Assembly: GCF_003945595.2 (NCBI RefSeq)
Contig: NW_024104552.1
Span: 496,001-560,000, forward strand
DNA: 64,000 nt
Origin: Pipra filicauda
Lineage: Eukaryota; Chordata; Aves; Passeriformes; Pipridae
Direction of reading: 5' to 3'
Under the pieces are notes generated by a model, which saw nothing but the letters and a program-made list of their open reading frames with translations, made no database searches and had not been told where the DNA came from. Both the position numbers and the translations under genes were made by a program. Position 1 is the stretch's first letter. Each line of letters opens with the position of its first letter. Of this stretch, positions 13,001 through 27,005 are shown in pieces.

Positions 13001-14440
13001 CTTTAATTCCTCTTCATTACATGGGGATGAACTCAGACCTTCTTGCCCTGTATTTTGCTGCAGTGTGGTAGAGAAGCAATGGGACGCTCATGGGACAAGT
13101 AGGTCCAAATACAACTCCACACACCCTTGCATTCTCTACTGAGGCAGAACGGTGTCCATAGTGAATGAGGCCCCTGCTCCTGCCTTCTTAAAACTGGGTT
13201 TCATAGTAGGGCAAGCAGCTCACTGAAACCATGCCAGTGTCCTGCAGCCTTTAAGACTGGAACTACAATCTCTGTTTTGTTTCTGAATTAGCATCTGACA
13301 GATGCAGAAAGCTGCCACTAATATCCAGCTCACAGAAAAATGTATGTAAGACTGGGAACTCAGGGAAAAGCTCTGATAACACCAGATACTGCAAACAGTT
13401 TGGCATGTCTTTAATAACTGGCTTGCCTCACAAGGGTTTATACTTTCAACTCTACATTTTTGTTAACATCAGTTTAGCACCCACTGGATGGTTAGATAAG
13501 GTAGAGATTAGCAGCAGAACAACAAAATATTCATGCAAGTGGATGAAATATTGATAACTAAATTGTAATTGCAAGAACACCTGAAAAATCTTGCAGAGAT
13601 GGTGTGGTTGGAAAAGACAGGAGAATTACAGAAAAGAGCAGTTGTACAGGATTGCTGAAGGGCAGATCTAACCTACAGAACGTGTGTTTCTGGGCATAAG
13701 TCAAGAATTTTGCAGAATGCCTCTGGGAACTCCTAGCTTTGTAAGCTGAGTCAGCTCCGTGACATAAACTCCAGGAGGTCCTGCTTACACAGCTACATGT
13801 AAGACTAAAATTCACTGGAGATGCACATGTGAAAGGAAACATCTGTGCCAGCAACTAAAGCAAGTTAGCAATGCTCTCTTGCATAACACAAGCAAAAGGG
13901 CATAGAGGTCCCTGAAGGAAAAGTTTTACCTAGCTTCAGTGAAATGCATCTGGTTTCTTTGCATTTTGCCCATTAAACGTTAGAAAGTCTTTCCTCATTG
14001 CATCTGCAGATAGTCTGAGCAGCAGTGTCTGGAAAAACATAGTTTGAACTTCCATAGATTCCCTGCCTACACCAAGTGCACCTGCCATGAGAGTTATCTC
14101 ATACCTTAGGTAATTTTTCCACTTTTTGAAGAACCTGCAAATGCAGGCAAAAAATAGCATCTTCCCCTCCCCCACACTACCTCCATTACCATGTTATCAG
14201 CAGATAACTGCAGCAGATGACTTGACAGGAGTGCTGGATGTTACTAGCTGACTGAAGGGAAAAGGCTAGCACCTGACAAATCAGACATCTCTGCAATTGA
14301 TCCAGAACTAAAGGTCCTTTTGTCCTTGAGTTTCATCCTCTATTTCTTCCCTGGGTCCTTCTTATTGCCTTAACCCTCTATTTCCTTTTCAAGACATTCT
14401 TCACTTTCTACCTTCTTCACTTCTCTCTTATTCCTAGAAG
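10073..14440. other. non-coding, one small CpG cluster
   Basis: Unique DNA without recognised genes. About six CpGs fall within 11641-11760 (ACGCCGAGGC, TGCGGCC, CCCGCATT, CCCGGC), above local background, but there is no exon or repeat to explain them. Confidence 0.5.
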
Positions 14441-14740
14441 CACAGAATCATAGAATAGTTTCTGTTGGAATGCACCTTTAAAGGTCATGCAGTCCAAACC
14501 CCCTGAAGTGAGCAGGGACATCTTCTACATCTCAGGTCAGAGCTCTGTCCAACCTGACCTTGAATATTTCTAGGTGGTGGTGCATCCACGACCTCTCTGA
14601 GCAACCTGTGTCACTCTTTCACCACAAAAAATTTCTTCCTTATGTCTAATCTAAATCTACCCTCTTTCAGTTTAAAACCTTGCAGCAGACCCTGCTAAAA
14701 AGTTTGACCCCATGACCTTCTTTACTAAGAAGACTTCTAG
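14441..14740 (-). mobile_element. CR1 LINE 3' fragment
   Basis: It starts CACAGAATCATAGAATAG and continues with CACCTTTAAAGGTCATGCAG, GAGCAGGGACATCTTC and TTCTTCCTTATGTCTAATCT, the usual CR1 3' UTR blocks in antisense. About 300 bp, 5'-truncated. Confidence 0.9.
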
Positions 14741-17700
14741 TAAGTAATTACATAAATTTAAAGAAATTAAAGGCCTTTTTATGTCTTGATTGTTTCTCTT
14801 TATCCCCATATTCTTCCCTTCAGTACAGACTATATGTACAATCCTTTATCATTGCTCTCTCCCTTCTTTCCCTGCCCCCTCTGCCCCCACACTTTTTCAG
14901 GTATAGCCATCATTTGTCTTCCTTCAGTTTAACACTGCTAACTCCTCTGTGGAAGTTCATCCAGTTGTCCTGTTCTCTTTCTCTTAGCCCATCACTCTGG
15001 CTAAGGATTGCCAATTATTTTGAGCTGTACTGCATGGATGTAACTGAATTGCAGTGTGATAGGGGTAGAGACCCCAGATGTGACATGCTGGGGACCAGCT
15101 GCCCAAAATAGTGCTTATGTTGCAACACCTGACTCTTAAACGATTGGCTTTCCATTTAACTTCAGAGCCCCAATCTTTGCATGAAACCAGAACAGCTAAA
15201 GGAAAGAGGCACCTGAACTATTACTAACAAGGAATGCTTTCAGTCCAAGCTCTGTGAGGGGCTCAGTCACTGGTTCTGGTGGTTGGGTGTCTGACCAGCT
15301 GCCAGTAAGATCCCCCTGAAGTGCTGGGTGTAACACACCTGGTTCTTCCCTGAAGGCAAGCACTGCCATCCCCTATACTCACAGACATGAACTCTGTCTG
15401 GCAACTGGGCACCCATGCCAGTGCTTTTTCACACACATTGTTGCAGACACTACCATCAGAAGACCTCAAATTCTTAATAATCCACTCCTCAGATCAGTAT
15501 ATGGAAGGTCCATATTCCATTTTTACCTCCTCATATTGAAAGTGTTGCTCTTTGCACTGAATATTTACACATTTACACTGAGTCTCTCCTTGATCTTGAT
15601 GTTTAAGTATTCACCTAGGTTTGGGGAAACCCATTTATTGGTAGGATATTTAATGTTAATTATTCACAGGAGTAGACAGAAGATCCCAAGCCTTCTGTTC
15701 CTCTCCCAATCTAGACAAGTGGTCTAGTTATGAAGTTCCTGTCTTTCTCTAATTATTTCATAAAGCTGTCCCATTTTACAATAGAAAAGATTAAAACTGC
15801 CTCATCCTATGGCATTATGTAGCTAATTTAAGCATCCATAATAGAGGTGAGTTAAAAAACTCATGAACAGAAGATGAACTTGAACTTACACAAGTTTTTG
15901 AACTATTGTTTAAAGGTGAAATTATCTTGCACATTGAACCAGATTAATTGAATACCAAATGTACCTAGTCTTACCACTGAGTTCAGTGGATATTTGCTCA
16001 AAATAGAGATCTCAATGTAGCTTAGCTACGTGCACTAGGTAGCAACAGACTGTACACAAAACATACACTTAACTCCTTAGGGAACTTCACTGCTGGAAAG
16101 TTGGCACACAGAAGCTCCTCTTTGTGTTGTGCAGAAGTACTGCAGGGGTTTTGAAGATATAAATTTTTAACTCTGATACCCAAGTATTTGTTTTTCTGAT
16201 GCAATACACTTGAGGCTAAATGAAACACCGAAGTATATTTCCTTGCTAAAAGTTCTGTCTTCTCATGAGATTAACGAGGTTCACTCACTGCCATTTTCTC
16301 TTGTGATCCAGACAATTGTTTAGATAAATATTGTAGAGATAAATATTTATCTTGCTATCACTGAGTACATTTGGGTAATGTTAAGACATCACCTGCCTGC
16401 AAATGCCTCCGCTGCATTTCTACTACTATTTTCACTTGGTAAGACACCTTGCTGTCCTCACTCAAACAAAGATTGCTGAAAATACAGCCATTTTTTCTTT
16501 GCAACAAATTCTAACAGTTCCAGAATGAGCAGATCAGCTAAACCAGATCTGTAGTTCAGATCTATAATTTACATCTGAAAATGGAGACTGTGCAGGTTCA
16601 GTGGATGGAGAGACAAACACCTGAGGACTAAATAATTACTCTAAACAGTCTGTTTTGATAAACGCTGCCTGAAATAAAACCAAACCACGGAAATTCATAT
16701 TGAAATCTTGAGCCGATAATACCATCTATAGTAAAAAGGTGTTTATGCAAGTTTATTTTTTTAAAGAATAAGGAACTGTTTTGGAGTTGAGCCTTTTTGT
16801 TGTGCAAAGCTCATTCTTTACATTAGCTATTCTCATTAATGGATAAATTCCTGAGCAACATTTTTAAAATACAGTTATTGCTTCTTTAATTCAAACCATG
16901 TGGCTTCACTGTGGGGGAAGAGACAAGGGTAAGTTTAAAACCAAGCATGGCATAAAGTAAGTCCTCCTCTTTTTTAGAAAGGGAAACATTTTCATTTGAA
17001 ATGCCCTTTTTAAGGAAAAGAAGATCTGAGTAACAGAAATGTTTCAGGGCTGCTCCTCCTCCACTAGTCGTAAAGACATGTTTCCCACAGTATATTTGCA
17101 AGTTATTTGCAAACTGTATATCTGAAATCAATACAAGACACCTCCTTTTCAAATTCAGAATTGATTTTTGGCCAGTTAAAAAACAATGTCCTAACAATTC
17201 CTTGTCATCTTTTCAGAAAATTTATTAACACAGCTGGAAATAATCGCTCATTCAGCAGGAATCCCTATATTGCATCTCACAGGGGAAAAAAAAAAAAGAA
17301 AAGCAGAAAGGCTATCCCCAACCCACTAGAATGACTCAGACCATTGGAAAGGAATGATTAGCAAACTAAGATGACTTTTAGAAATGTGGCCACACTGATA
17401 TTGTGCTGCAAAAATACGTACAATACAAAGAAAAGGAATCCCATTTGTTTTATTGACCTCGGCAAGAACACAACGTATGGAATCTCTGTCAGATTGCTGT
17501 ATTTCCAGCATTTCCAGCTGTGGTCTCACATGGCTATAACTCCTCTTAGCACTCAGGGCAATTACTTAACCGTACAATACATTTCTTTTACTTCACTTTG
17601 CCAGGTCCATACCTGTTTATTTTGACCTTATGCAGTCTAAGCACTAGTTCAAAATCCATTGATTTAAAGTATGTCTTTACACAGAAAATGTTCAGGAAGG

Positions 17701-19290
17701 GTCACACTTCTGTGGCTTGCTCTTCACAGACTTTCTCTTAATCTCACTGTTTTCACTGACAATGTTAAGTTTCTGATTTTCTGAATTCCTCGACACCAGT
17801 GGAGACCACACGAGAGAGAAAGAACCATCAATCCTACTCCACATTGTCTATGATGAAAAAATTCTTAATTCGGTCCTATTCACTTGCAATTTACAGAAGC
17901 CAAAGCAAGACATGGCATTCCCCAAGTTTCTTTTGAATATAGCATATAACTAGGTGCTGGAATTTTTTTACAGTGTAGGACATCCCATTATATATTATCA
18001 TATGTAAAAAGCTTCTTTTTAGGAAATGCAGAATTTCAAGTGAAATGTGAATTTAATATGAGAAGTTTAGCCTCTGATTAAACCCATTCTTTCTCTCAAC
18101 CCGTTTCTTTTCTCAAAGCTTAGGTCTCTAAGAGACATACCAAAAATGTTTACAGGCTTAGAAAATCTAAACACTATAACTTATTTCAAACATTAAAAAA
18201 TGTGTTTTGTCTATCTAAATCCAGGCATGTTCTATATTTCTCTTTTTTATTGAAGGGTTACGTAGTTTTTGCAGAATTAGGGCTTCTTGTCAGTTAACAG
18301 TATCAGATAAAATTTCCTCCCTTAGGTCATGCACTTATAAACTATTCTGACGTTTCTCTTGTCATCTTTCATCCTGGTTTCTCAGTCACATTCTCTGTAT
18401 CACTGTTTCCTGAGATTCGACTTACCATTGGACTGTATTGGTTCAAAATGGAGTAAGGTATTTTGAGTCCTAACAAGTGATCACATCAAGGATTTAAAGC
18501 ACAGATCACTGGAATTTTGCCATTAATAGCCTGCCTCCCTCATCCACTAACTCTTAGTGACAGTAATTTCTGATTTTTAAAGACACACTTTGCATTTCAA
18601 ACTCATTACAGTATGCTTCAAATTAAGTGAAAGTTATTAAAGTGACAAAAGGTTTTACTAATAATAATCAACACAAAATGACGGCATAAATTGCTATGCA
18701 TGATCCTGAAATGACAATGATAAAACAATTAATTTAAAAATCGGTCTTGCTGCAGCCTGAAGCAGCTTCTCTCTGCCAACACCTCAGTATATAATTTTCC
18801 AGTATTGTCCACTGTGTTAGTTTTATCCAAGAGACTAACTTCTGAAATCATGATTTCCCTAGTATCTATATAAATGAATACAGGAACACCTCTCCAGGTC
18901 AACTCACTTTGGGCCTGCCAGTTGATGTTTCAAGGCAGAAGTAATTCAGAAAGAAAGAAACAGAGGGTGCTGTGACAACCACTGATAAGTCCTACCACTA
19001 ACACATGGCTGTAGGGTCTTTTGCAACTGCTGGGAAAGGATTCATGTTGGGAGTGCAGGAACTTTCTGTTGTCTTGGAGTCAATGGATGTTTTTACCAAC
19101 TGTAAGCTATTGATCGAGTGAAGAAACAGAAAATTACAATAACTGATTGTTTATGTTAAAGTGTTACTGTTATTTCAAACCTTTTATTTATGGAGAATTC
19201 ACTGTGTGAAGTAAAATCAATTGCTAAGCAGTGGACCATGAAAAGAAACTAGAAAGTGCAGGATGTGGGAACAACAAGAAATGTGCATGT
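14741..19290. other. non-coding, nothing recognised
   Basis: Unique AT-rich DNA, including an A-run at about 17.29 kb. No exon recognised. Confidence 0.55.
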
Positions 19291-19369
19291 TGGAGTCAGA
19301 CTTGGTTAACCATTGGACTCAGTGATCTTAAAGGTCCTTTCCAACTTAAATGATTATATGATTCTGTGT
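19291..19369 (+). mobile_element. CR1 LINE 3' tail fragment
   Basis: TTGGACTCAGTGATCTTAAA, GGTCCTTTCCAACTTAAATG and a degenerate ATATGATTCTGTG end mark a short sense CR1 tail immediately left of the ERV remnant. Confidence 0.8.
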
Positions 19370-19384
19370 GCAACTGCTAGAGAC

Positions 19385-19954
19385 AGGCATTCTGTTCAAG
19401 GGCAATAAAGTCCTCAAGGCCTAATTATAGTTACAAAGAAAGACAGGAAAATTAACTACTTGCTGCATAGCTGGTATTAAATGTACATTTACTTTTGTGG
19501 TTTAGTAGTCAGGTTCACTGCAATGTTGAGCCTTATAACCTTGTTCAAAGGGACAAGGAATGGAGACTGTAATGGATGTACCTTTAAATTGTTGTTGTAG
19601 GAATTACTGTAGAAGAATCCACTTGACCCAGTGGAGGAGAAGCCTTACAAGAAGCAGTGCAAGTGCAGCAGTGACCTGACCTGAGCTGGCTTTGGTAGTA
19701 ACTCCACTCAACACACCACCTCTCCTGTCCTAAGTGACCACCATAACTGATGTGGCCCAAAGAATGGGCTAAATTAACTCAGTGGACAGTTGTGGACATT
19801 TTGTAGACATTTTAGAGGGGTGGTCCATAGACTAGAGGAATGATATCTGTGTATTATACCAAAGGACGGGAAGGGGGGGGGGTGGTTAATGATGATGTAT
19901 TGGATAGTGTGGGACCTGAGCATGATGTACATGATATGGAATAGGGGGTGAAAA
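19385..19954 (+). mobile_element. 3' internal part of an avian endogenous retrovirus (ERVL-like)
   Basis: This stretch lies just left of a 3' LTR in the same orientation. I recognise non-coding 3' internal sequence shared by many neoavian ERV copies (ACCTTTAAATTGTTGTTGTA, AGAAGAATCCACTTGACCCA, GTGGCCCAAAGAATGGGC). A purine-rich run GGAATAGGGGGTGAAAA directly before the LTR is a fitting polypurine tract. No gag, pol or env frame remains. The left boundary is uncertain: a CR1 tail ends at 19369. Confidence 0.6.
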
Positions 19955-20540
19955 TGTGATGATTGTGGCTGGGATAAAATTAGTTTTCTTCATAATAGCT
20001 AGCATGGGGCTGTGTTTTGGATTTGTGCTGGAAACAGTGTTGATAATGTGAGGATGTTTTTGTTATTGCTGAGCAGTGCTCACACAGAGTCAAGGCCTTT
20101 CTGCCTTTCACCTCAGCAGCAAGTAGGCTGCTAGTGGACAAGCAGCTGGGAGGGGACACAGCTGGGACAGCTGACCCCAGTTGACCAAAGGGGTATTCCA
20201 CACCATATGGCGTTATGCTCACCATACAAACCTGGGGAAAGAAGGAGGAAAAGGCAGGGGACATTCAGAGCGATGGCAATTGTCTTCCAATTCACTGTAA
20301 TGCATGATGGAGCCCTGCTTTCCAGGGGATGGCTGAACACATGCCTGCCCATGGGAAGTGGTGAATGAATTTCCTGTCTTGCTTTGCTTGCGTGTGTGCA
20401 GCTTTGGTTTTTTCTGTTATACTGTCTATATCATCAGTGTTCGCACTTTTACTCTTCTGCTTCTCTCTCCCACCCCACAGGGGGTCTGTGAGCAAGCAAC
20501 TAAGTGGGGCTCAGTTGCTGGCTGGAGTTAAACCACATCA
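19955..20540 (+). mobile_element. 3' LTR of the ERVL-like element
   Basis: An LTR of about 586 bp beginning TGTGATGATTGTGGCTGGGA and ending GTTAAACCACATCA, so it keeps TG...CA ends. The internal blocks (TTCTTCATAATAGCTAGCAT, GGGAGGGGACACAGCTGGGA, CAAAGGGGTATTCCACACC, GATGGAGCCCTGCTTTCCAG) are those of a widespread neoavian LTR family. The TATA-like and polyadenylation positions are degraded. I could not find a matching short target-site duplication. Confidence 0.75.
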
Positions 20541-23500
20541 AATATATTCACTTGACGTTTCCAAACACACGAATTTCTATGTTATGTATGGCCATTATTT
20601 CTAGGTATGGCCAAGGATGACCACCAAACCAAAAGGCAAGTTATTTCTAAAGAGAATCACACATTGGTGAACTCCTTTCATATCTGGGTTAATAGCCAGA
20701 TGATAAAAAGCCTGTACCTAACAGCTGTAAAAGCTACATTACTGCCTAATGAATCAGCTGAGTCTGAGGACCTTCTCTGTAAACAATTCTACTAAACATA
20801 TTATAAGTAAAATGGCACCATTTGGGAATTCTTGTTCTACAGGGACGAAAATTTGATCAGAAAAGGACTGTGAAATAACTTACCAGAGATGATTTAGCAG
20901 GGCAGTGATAAAAACAACTGTGACAGGAATCAGGTCCTCTGGTCCCTTTCCTTATCTGTTTCCTAGAGCACATGAATGGAAAGATTTATTTCCAAAGACA
21001 TTTGCTTGCAGAGCAATTATTAGTGCTGACTCTTTTAGAAAATCTATCAGCTGTTTAAAATGTACCAACTCTGTGCTACTGAAAATAGTTACATCTGTAT
21101 GGCACAAACTGAAAAAGACAATTCTCCCCGGAGGCTCTGGTGGCAATTGCCCAGTTCTGCATTCAAGGTCTACGCTGTTACTCTCTGGTGTAAAAAGGCT
21201 CTGCAGTACTCTGGCTCCTGTCCCAGGGATTTCAGGGTGGGAGGCTGCTGGGACAGTCACAGAACTCCCCTCACCTACAGATGAGAAACACATTAAGTTT
21301 GCTAGAATCAAAGGCATACTTTAAATCAGAATTTAGCTATTGCAGTACATTGGACTGATGTGTGGGGCAGTGGAGTGACTTAACCATTGGAAGCATTGGA
21401 AGCAGAAGTATGGTTGCAATCACACATAGCCTAAACAGTAAAACAGAGAGGAAGAGAGAATGGAAGAAAGAGAAAAGATGGAAAGAGACATACATCAAAG
21501 AAAATTGGTCACCATAACGCATAGATTTGAAAATAAGAAACACTGGAGCCAGACAAGAATGGAATCAAAAAGATAAACCAGAAGTCAAATCCTCTGCTTG
21601 TAAAAAAAGGTAAAAATATAGATTTTCAGCTCATGACCCCATTGCAGAGCATGGGATGGCAGTGGTGCAGCAGCACAGCTGGTGGGATTACCTGCTGTGC
21701 CAGACCCGGCAAAGATTCTGAAACAGCCTCCTTCATATTTACTCCTGCAGCTCAAGGTCTGCGTTTCATTTCCACTTAAATATTGAGTGAGGGATTTTGG
21801 TGAAACTGTTGCAAATACTTACAGACACGAAGATAGCAGGATTTAATGTGAACAGTCTGGAAAGACCAAAGCAACATTTGTTTTGTTTAATCTAAAAAGC
21901 TGTTATTTTTCTCAGTTCCAAGAAAATTAAAGTGATGGCAAGAAACGTGATGGCGCAGATTGCCTGAACTGGTGTTAATTATTTTTTAATCACTGAAAAT
22001 TAAATTAGGTTTTAAATATAATTCTTATCTGGGTTGTCTAAAGGCAGTGTAACAAGCTAACAGTTATTAAATTATAATTACAAGAATATATAATTATATC
22101 TATTTTAGAGATTATAAGAAGGATATATTGTCTGTTCAATATAAAATTTTTCAAATGTACAGCACAACTTATTCAACCAAAACAGTAAAATAACATATTG
22201 TATAAAATATTAACTTTCATCCTAAATTATTTTGTTTATTGCTTTTAATTCTTAACTACCTTAGAGGGTCTGCTTACATGGTTCCAAGAACTGCTGTCAT
22301 GGTTTAACACCAGCTATCAACCAGAGATTTATTTTTCTACCTGTTTTACAAGCTGCTGGTCTTTGGTCATGAACATCAGGAAAAAGACATTGTTAGGTCT
22401 TTGGGTACTGATAACTGGGGCCTAGGAAGCTTTAGGCAGCACAGTTTGTGTGGGTCCATTCTGCTCCATAGCACTTCCATGGTCATAGGCCTTTCTGGAG
22501 TACATGGATGCCTGGTATTTCGAAAATTGATCCCATTTTAATTGACATAATAGCTCTCATTTAATGGCATTAGATTTATTGTATTTTGAGGGAGACCAAC
22601 AGCAGCCTGCATCTGCTTCCACAAAAATCAACGTCTGTAATAATGTCATATATAGGAAACAGACTGGTCAGATCTGAGTAATTCTTACGATTTCATTATA
22701 GTACAGTTGAACAAAGCTCAGCACAAATGACACACTCTGAAAATTCAGTTTTCCATGCTTTATCTTCTTCAGAGACTGAGAAAATGGAAAGAGAATAAAT
22801 CACTGTAGCTCTTCCCAAGAACAGTTACCTGACAGTGCCCTTCATCAATCATACGCAAAAAAGATCATTCAGAGAATCTGAAAACTGATCTCCTTGGTGA
22901 GCCTGGTATCATCTGGCAATCATCAAGGACAGTGCTAGAGATCGTGTTTCATACCTGGATCTGTGTTAAAGTAACAGGACATACTTGGTGGTCTTTCATG
23001 GCAAGTTTGAGATGTTTTTTTTCTATGAAGTGCTATTGTCATATGCCTACCAATTGCCCCCTGAACTCCTGAAGAATGCCTCCACAAAGTTTGTTCTCTG
23101 TGGAGGGATTAAAGAGGACTCATCTAGATTTCTTTAGATTTCTTCCTATACCCCAATATGTCAGTAATGTCACACAAGCCATGATTCAAAGTGCTTTGGC
23201 AACAGCTGACCCAGGTAGATATCTGCGAAGACTTCTGTAGTATCTGGACAATATGTGTAAGAGGGAAAGAAAGGGGGAAGGAGAAAGCAACTCCCACCAC
23301 CAATCAAGTATCACTGCTGATCACCCTTAACACCTGGAGAAAAACCTGCAATGAATCAGGCATATTAAGGAATGGGTCTTGATCTACAATGAGGAAGAAA
23401 TGCCCATCATCTTCTAGGGTACCAAAATAATAGAGGGATTGTGTATGATGGACTAAAGCACTAATCCACTCTGACAAATCTCTCTGCAGTCACAGCAAAG

Positions 23501-26500
23501 CCCCGCAGAGTCCAGCTCAATATCTAGGAATTCTTTAAACTTTCTGGTCAATATTGGTCTAACACATAACAACAAAATACAAAGCCTTCTGAATGCCTCA
23601 TTAAAGGGTATAAGAGAATTCCCAGAAAAAAACCAGAAATACTGCTATGTAAGGGACACAATATTGAAATAAGTCCAGCATTAAACTGCATCTGAAAATA
23701 AACAATAAATTCCTGCAAGCAGACAGGAAGTGGAAAAGAAACACTTTTTTTTCTTATTAAAAAGCCTGTAACTGCTGACCTTGAGCTTCACTGAAGATAA
23801 GTGAAAGACAAGAGAAGAAACTTCATTTAAACAAATACAAAACTGATTTGCAGCCTATTTGTTGACAGCCCTGTAACACTGCCTGGCAAACAGATAGCAA
23901 TCTGGGTAAGAAATCTGTTCGATTAGCGTCGAAAGATGGCTACAGATGGAAGTGGCTGTGTGGATGAGCCCAGCCAGCCAGTGACAGGGTTGCTTTCCTC
24001 AGGAGGTCCAAAGTTGGAAATAAAATGATGAGGCCAAAATTTTATTTTGCATCAAAGCATGTCAGGATTTTCAGCCATCTGCACCCCACTATTCTCTCGA
24101 GAGACAGCAACCTTTGACATGCCAGCTTTTGCTAAAAGAAGAGGAGTGGCTAATTGGATTCCTAATCCATTAATACTAATCTTTTCAGTGAAGTGACAGC
24201 AAGTGTGATTTGTCATCTCTGCTTCCCCTGCTGCTTTATGTGGCTGTGTAAAACTGGAGCACAGAGTTGGTTGCAGCTGCTCACACTTCACTGGAGCAAT
24301 CTCCAAAGGTTCTGCATAGCCTGAACTCATGACCTGAGAGATGCAGAAGTCTCTGGTCAAATTCAGCCCTATAGGGACAGTATTTACTTATAGGTAACTT
24401 CATGCTTTGGTACTTTGGAAGAAGTAATGCATACATATTGGGAGCTGAGTTTGGTGTACAGTTTTAAAACTGCTTTATGAGCACTATTTATTACAACCTG
24501 CAGAAATGAAAAGTGGTTATTCTTTTTCCTGTGTCGGGATGAGCAGGTTTTATAAATGAGGTTGTATAATTAGACTTTGCTCCTCAGATAAAAAGATGGA
24601 AATGATGCAAAGTGTATTGCAACTTTAATCCTTTAATGACTCAACCATGTACTGGTAATTACATTATGAAGCTGCATCTTTTTTCTCTTGTTCAATTTAG
24701 TGGGACAGAGCAAGAAGGAATACATTGCAAGCTTCTATGAGCCCAGATTATTCAAGGCATGTGATCTAGGTAATCTGAACCCACAAAAATTACTCCCATT
24801 CTGCTCTTTCATTCTCTTCCACAACTCATCAGCCAAGCACAGTTTGCTGTCAGCTCTCACCTAAACATAGGAAAAAAGTGTTGGAAAGGAGAAAAGATGC
24901 TATAATAGTGCAAGATGTAATGCACTATTATATGCACAGGTAAAATGCATAAAACTGAGCTAAGTGTTTTAAAAACCTGTATATTTTTGTTAGAGAACTC
25001 ACAGACGGGTCTCCCTGAAACTTACATGTTGAAGCAAAACTTTCCAGCATTTGGGTTGAATTTCTTAGGGTGTACGGATTTAAGAATGGATTTTTAAGAG
25101 GAGATATCACTAACAACTGTCATATTTGGGGAGCTCACAATCTGAAAATTCTTTTGCGTAGACCATTCCTGTGCTGGTTTACCTGAAACAAGTAAAAGGG
25201 AGAATATGAACAAAAGAGAAAGGCAGGAGATGAGGGGACTCAAGCTATCACAAGAAACCATATGCCAGTGATGCAAATTAATGCTGCTGTTCAGACCCAC
25301 TGGTGGGAGCTGAGGCAGAAGCACTGACTGGTGGTCTTGGAGCACGGCTAGATGAGCCTGTTTGTAACATAGCAGCAGCTATCTGCATTCTATCTCCACT
25401 GAGGTTTCCCCTGTGGCTATGCCCTGAGTTGTCACAGGTGACAGAACTACGAGGAAATATCTAACCAGGACAAGAATTGAGATTATTGAGACAAGCCTGC
25501 AATAAGATGGAAGACAGCAGCAAGGTCAACTGGATAGAATCAAACTACAAGAAAAGCTTGGTTTCCTGTCTTGGAGCAAAAATAGTAACTTCTATACCAT
25601 CAGCCCCCACTCTCATATTTTTGTAAGCAAACTGAAGTACTCAAACTACAGCTTCTGCAGTAGGAGATTTCCCGATAGAAAGTTGAAAAGTACGTATCCT
25701 TATCACAAGCTAGGAATGTCCTATCTGCACATCCACGAACAAGTATTTTATGACTTTTAGAAATCACGCATGCTCCAACGCTAGACTCATTGAACTGGAA
25801 GAGCAGAGAGAGTGGCGCTGGAGACACTCAGGAATGCTGCAGCACAGGCCCAACTTCAGACTGGATTCTCTGAGCATCCAACAAGGAAGTTGGGTCTCAC
25901 TGTCATAAGCAAATGAGCAAGTGAGGCAAGACAAGCTCTCTGAAGCCCAGAAGAAGGTCATGATAGGAATAAAGGATAGGGCATACCAGCATTGTGTCCT
26001 GCCAGTCTACAAGTGGCTGTGACATTCACTGACTTTGGCAAGCTACATCATGGGGGCTTTCCTCCTTAAAAATACAAAGCAATGTTTAGAAGGGAAGACT
26101 TAGATAATCTGGTATGGAGCTCCCACTTTTGGTGGGAGCAGGAAGAGAACCCACAGACATCATGTGTATGGACAGGAATCCCTTTCTGCCCCAATCTGTA
26201 AGGTAGTTTGAAGGATTAGTGGGTCATTTAAGTTATCTGGGGAAACTAGCACTGTGTTTGTACTCCAAGTTTGAGCTGCATGGCCATGATAGATCTGGTT
26301 TTAAGCTAGATACTTGCAGTAAGTTGTTAAGCTGTTAGTTTTAAGATGCCTTTTGTATGCCTACATTAACCACAATAATAATGTATTTTTTCACAGTCCT
26401 GCTTATTTACACAGAACATAATAAGTCCTGTTGCCCTTAACACCAGGAACCAGAGTAATATTAGAAATTTTCATCTGTCAGCATTGGATAGCCCAGCACA

Positions 26501-26871
26501 TATTTAAACTTTGCTGCATGCCTGGGATATTCAGTTACTGAAGAGAGCTTCATCGTTTTTTATGTTTGTCTCTTATGTCCACCAGTGTCAATTACAACTT
26601 AGCTATTTCCCCAGCTGAACAATGCTAATGACTTTGAAAGGCAGTTAAGTGGAAGACAAATTTCAATTAGCAGGTAAAAACCTTAAGGTAAGCTGTGGTA
26701 AGGCATATCTTTTTTTAGTTTAAAGTGCCTATACAAATTACTATTTATATCTGTTCAGTGTACAGTGAAGATGAAAGAACCCTCTTCCAATTTCTAGCCA
26801 ACTCATAGCAAAAACCAATTATCTCCCACACCTTCCCAGGACATTAGTATAGAGTTAAGGGAAAGAAACAT
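20541..26871. other. non-coding, mostly unique DNA
   Basis: Apart from the LTR scrap at 22.3 kb nothing is recognised. 21.98-22.26 kb is very AT-rich. A 139-codon frame (20905-21324, plus) overlaps a 121-codon frame on the other strand, and neither resembles a known protein. Confidence 0.5.
22296..22326 (-). mobile_element. terminal scrap of a related LTR
   Basis: TGTCATGGTTTAACACCAGC matches the reverse complement of the end of this LTR family (the 3' end at 20540 reads GTTAAACCACATCA). Only about 30 bp can be recognised, so this is either a deletion remnant or a highly decayed LTR. Confidence 0.35.
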
Positions 26872-27005
26872 GAATCACAGAATCATTAAACTTGGAAAAG
26901 ACCTCGAAGATTATCAAGTCCAAACTTTGACAAATCACCCCCATGTCAACCAAACCATAACACTAGGTGCCACGTCCAGTCATTTCTTGAACAGGAAGGA
27001 GGAAA
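26872..27005 (-). mobile_element. CR1 LINE 3' fragment
   Basis: GAATCACAGAATCATTAAAC, GGAAAAGACCTCGAAGATTA, CAAGTCCAAAC and GTGCCACGTCCAGTCATTTC are antisense CR1 blocks. The copy fades out near 27.0 kb. Confidence 0.85.

Noticed and set aside
19870..19884. G-run of ten as an independent G-quadruplex element
   Set aside because: It lies inside the ERV internal region and only one long G-run is present. It is better explained as part of the element.
20905..21324. 139-codon plus-strand frame with a 121-codon antisense partner
   Set aside because: There is no recognisable motif, no splice-consistent boundaries and mutual overlap on both strands, which is most simply chance.
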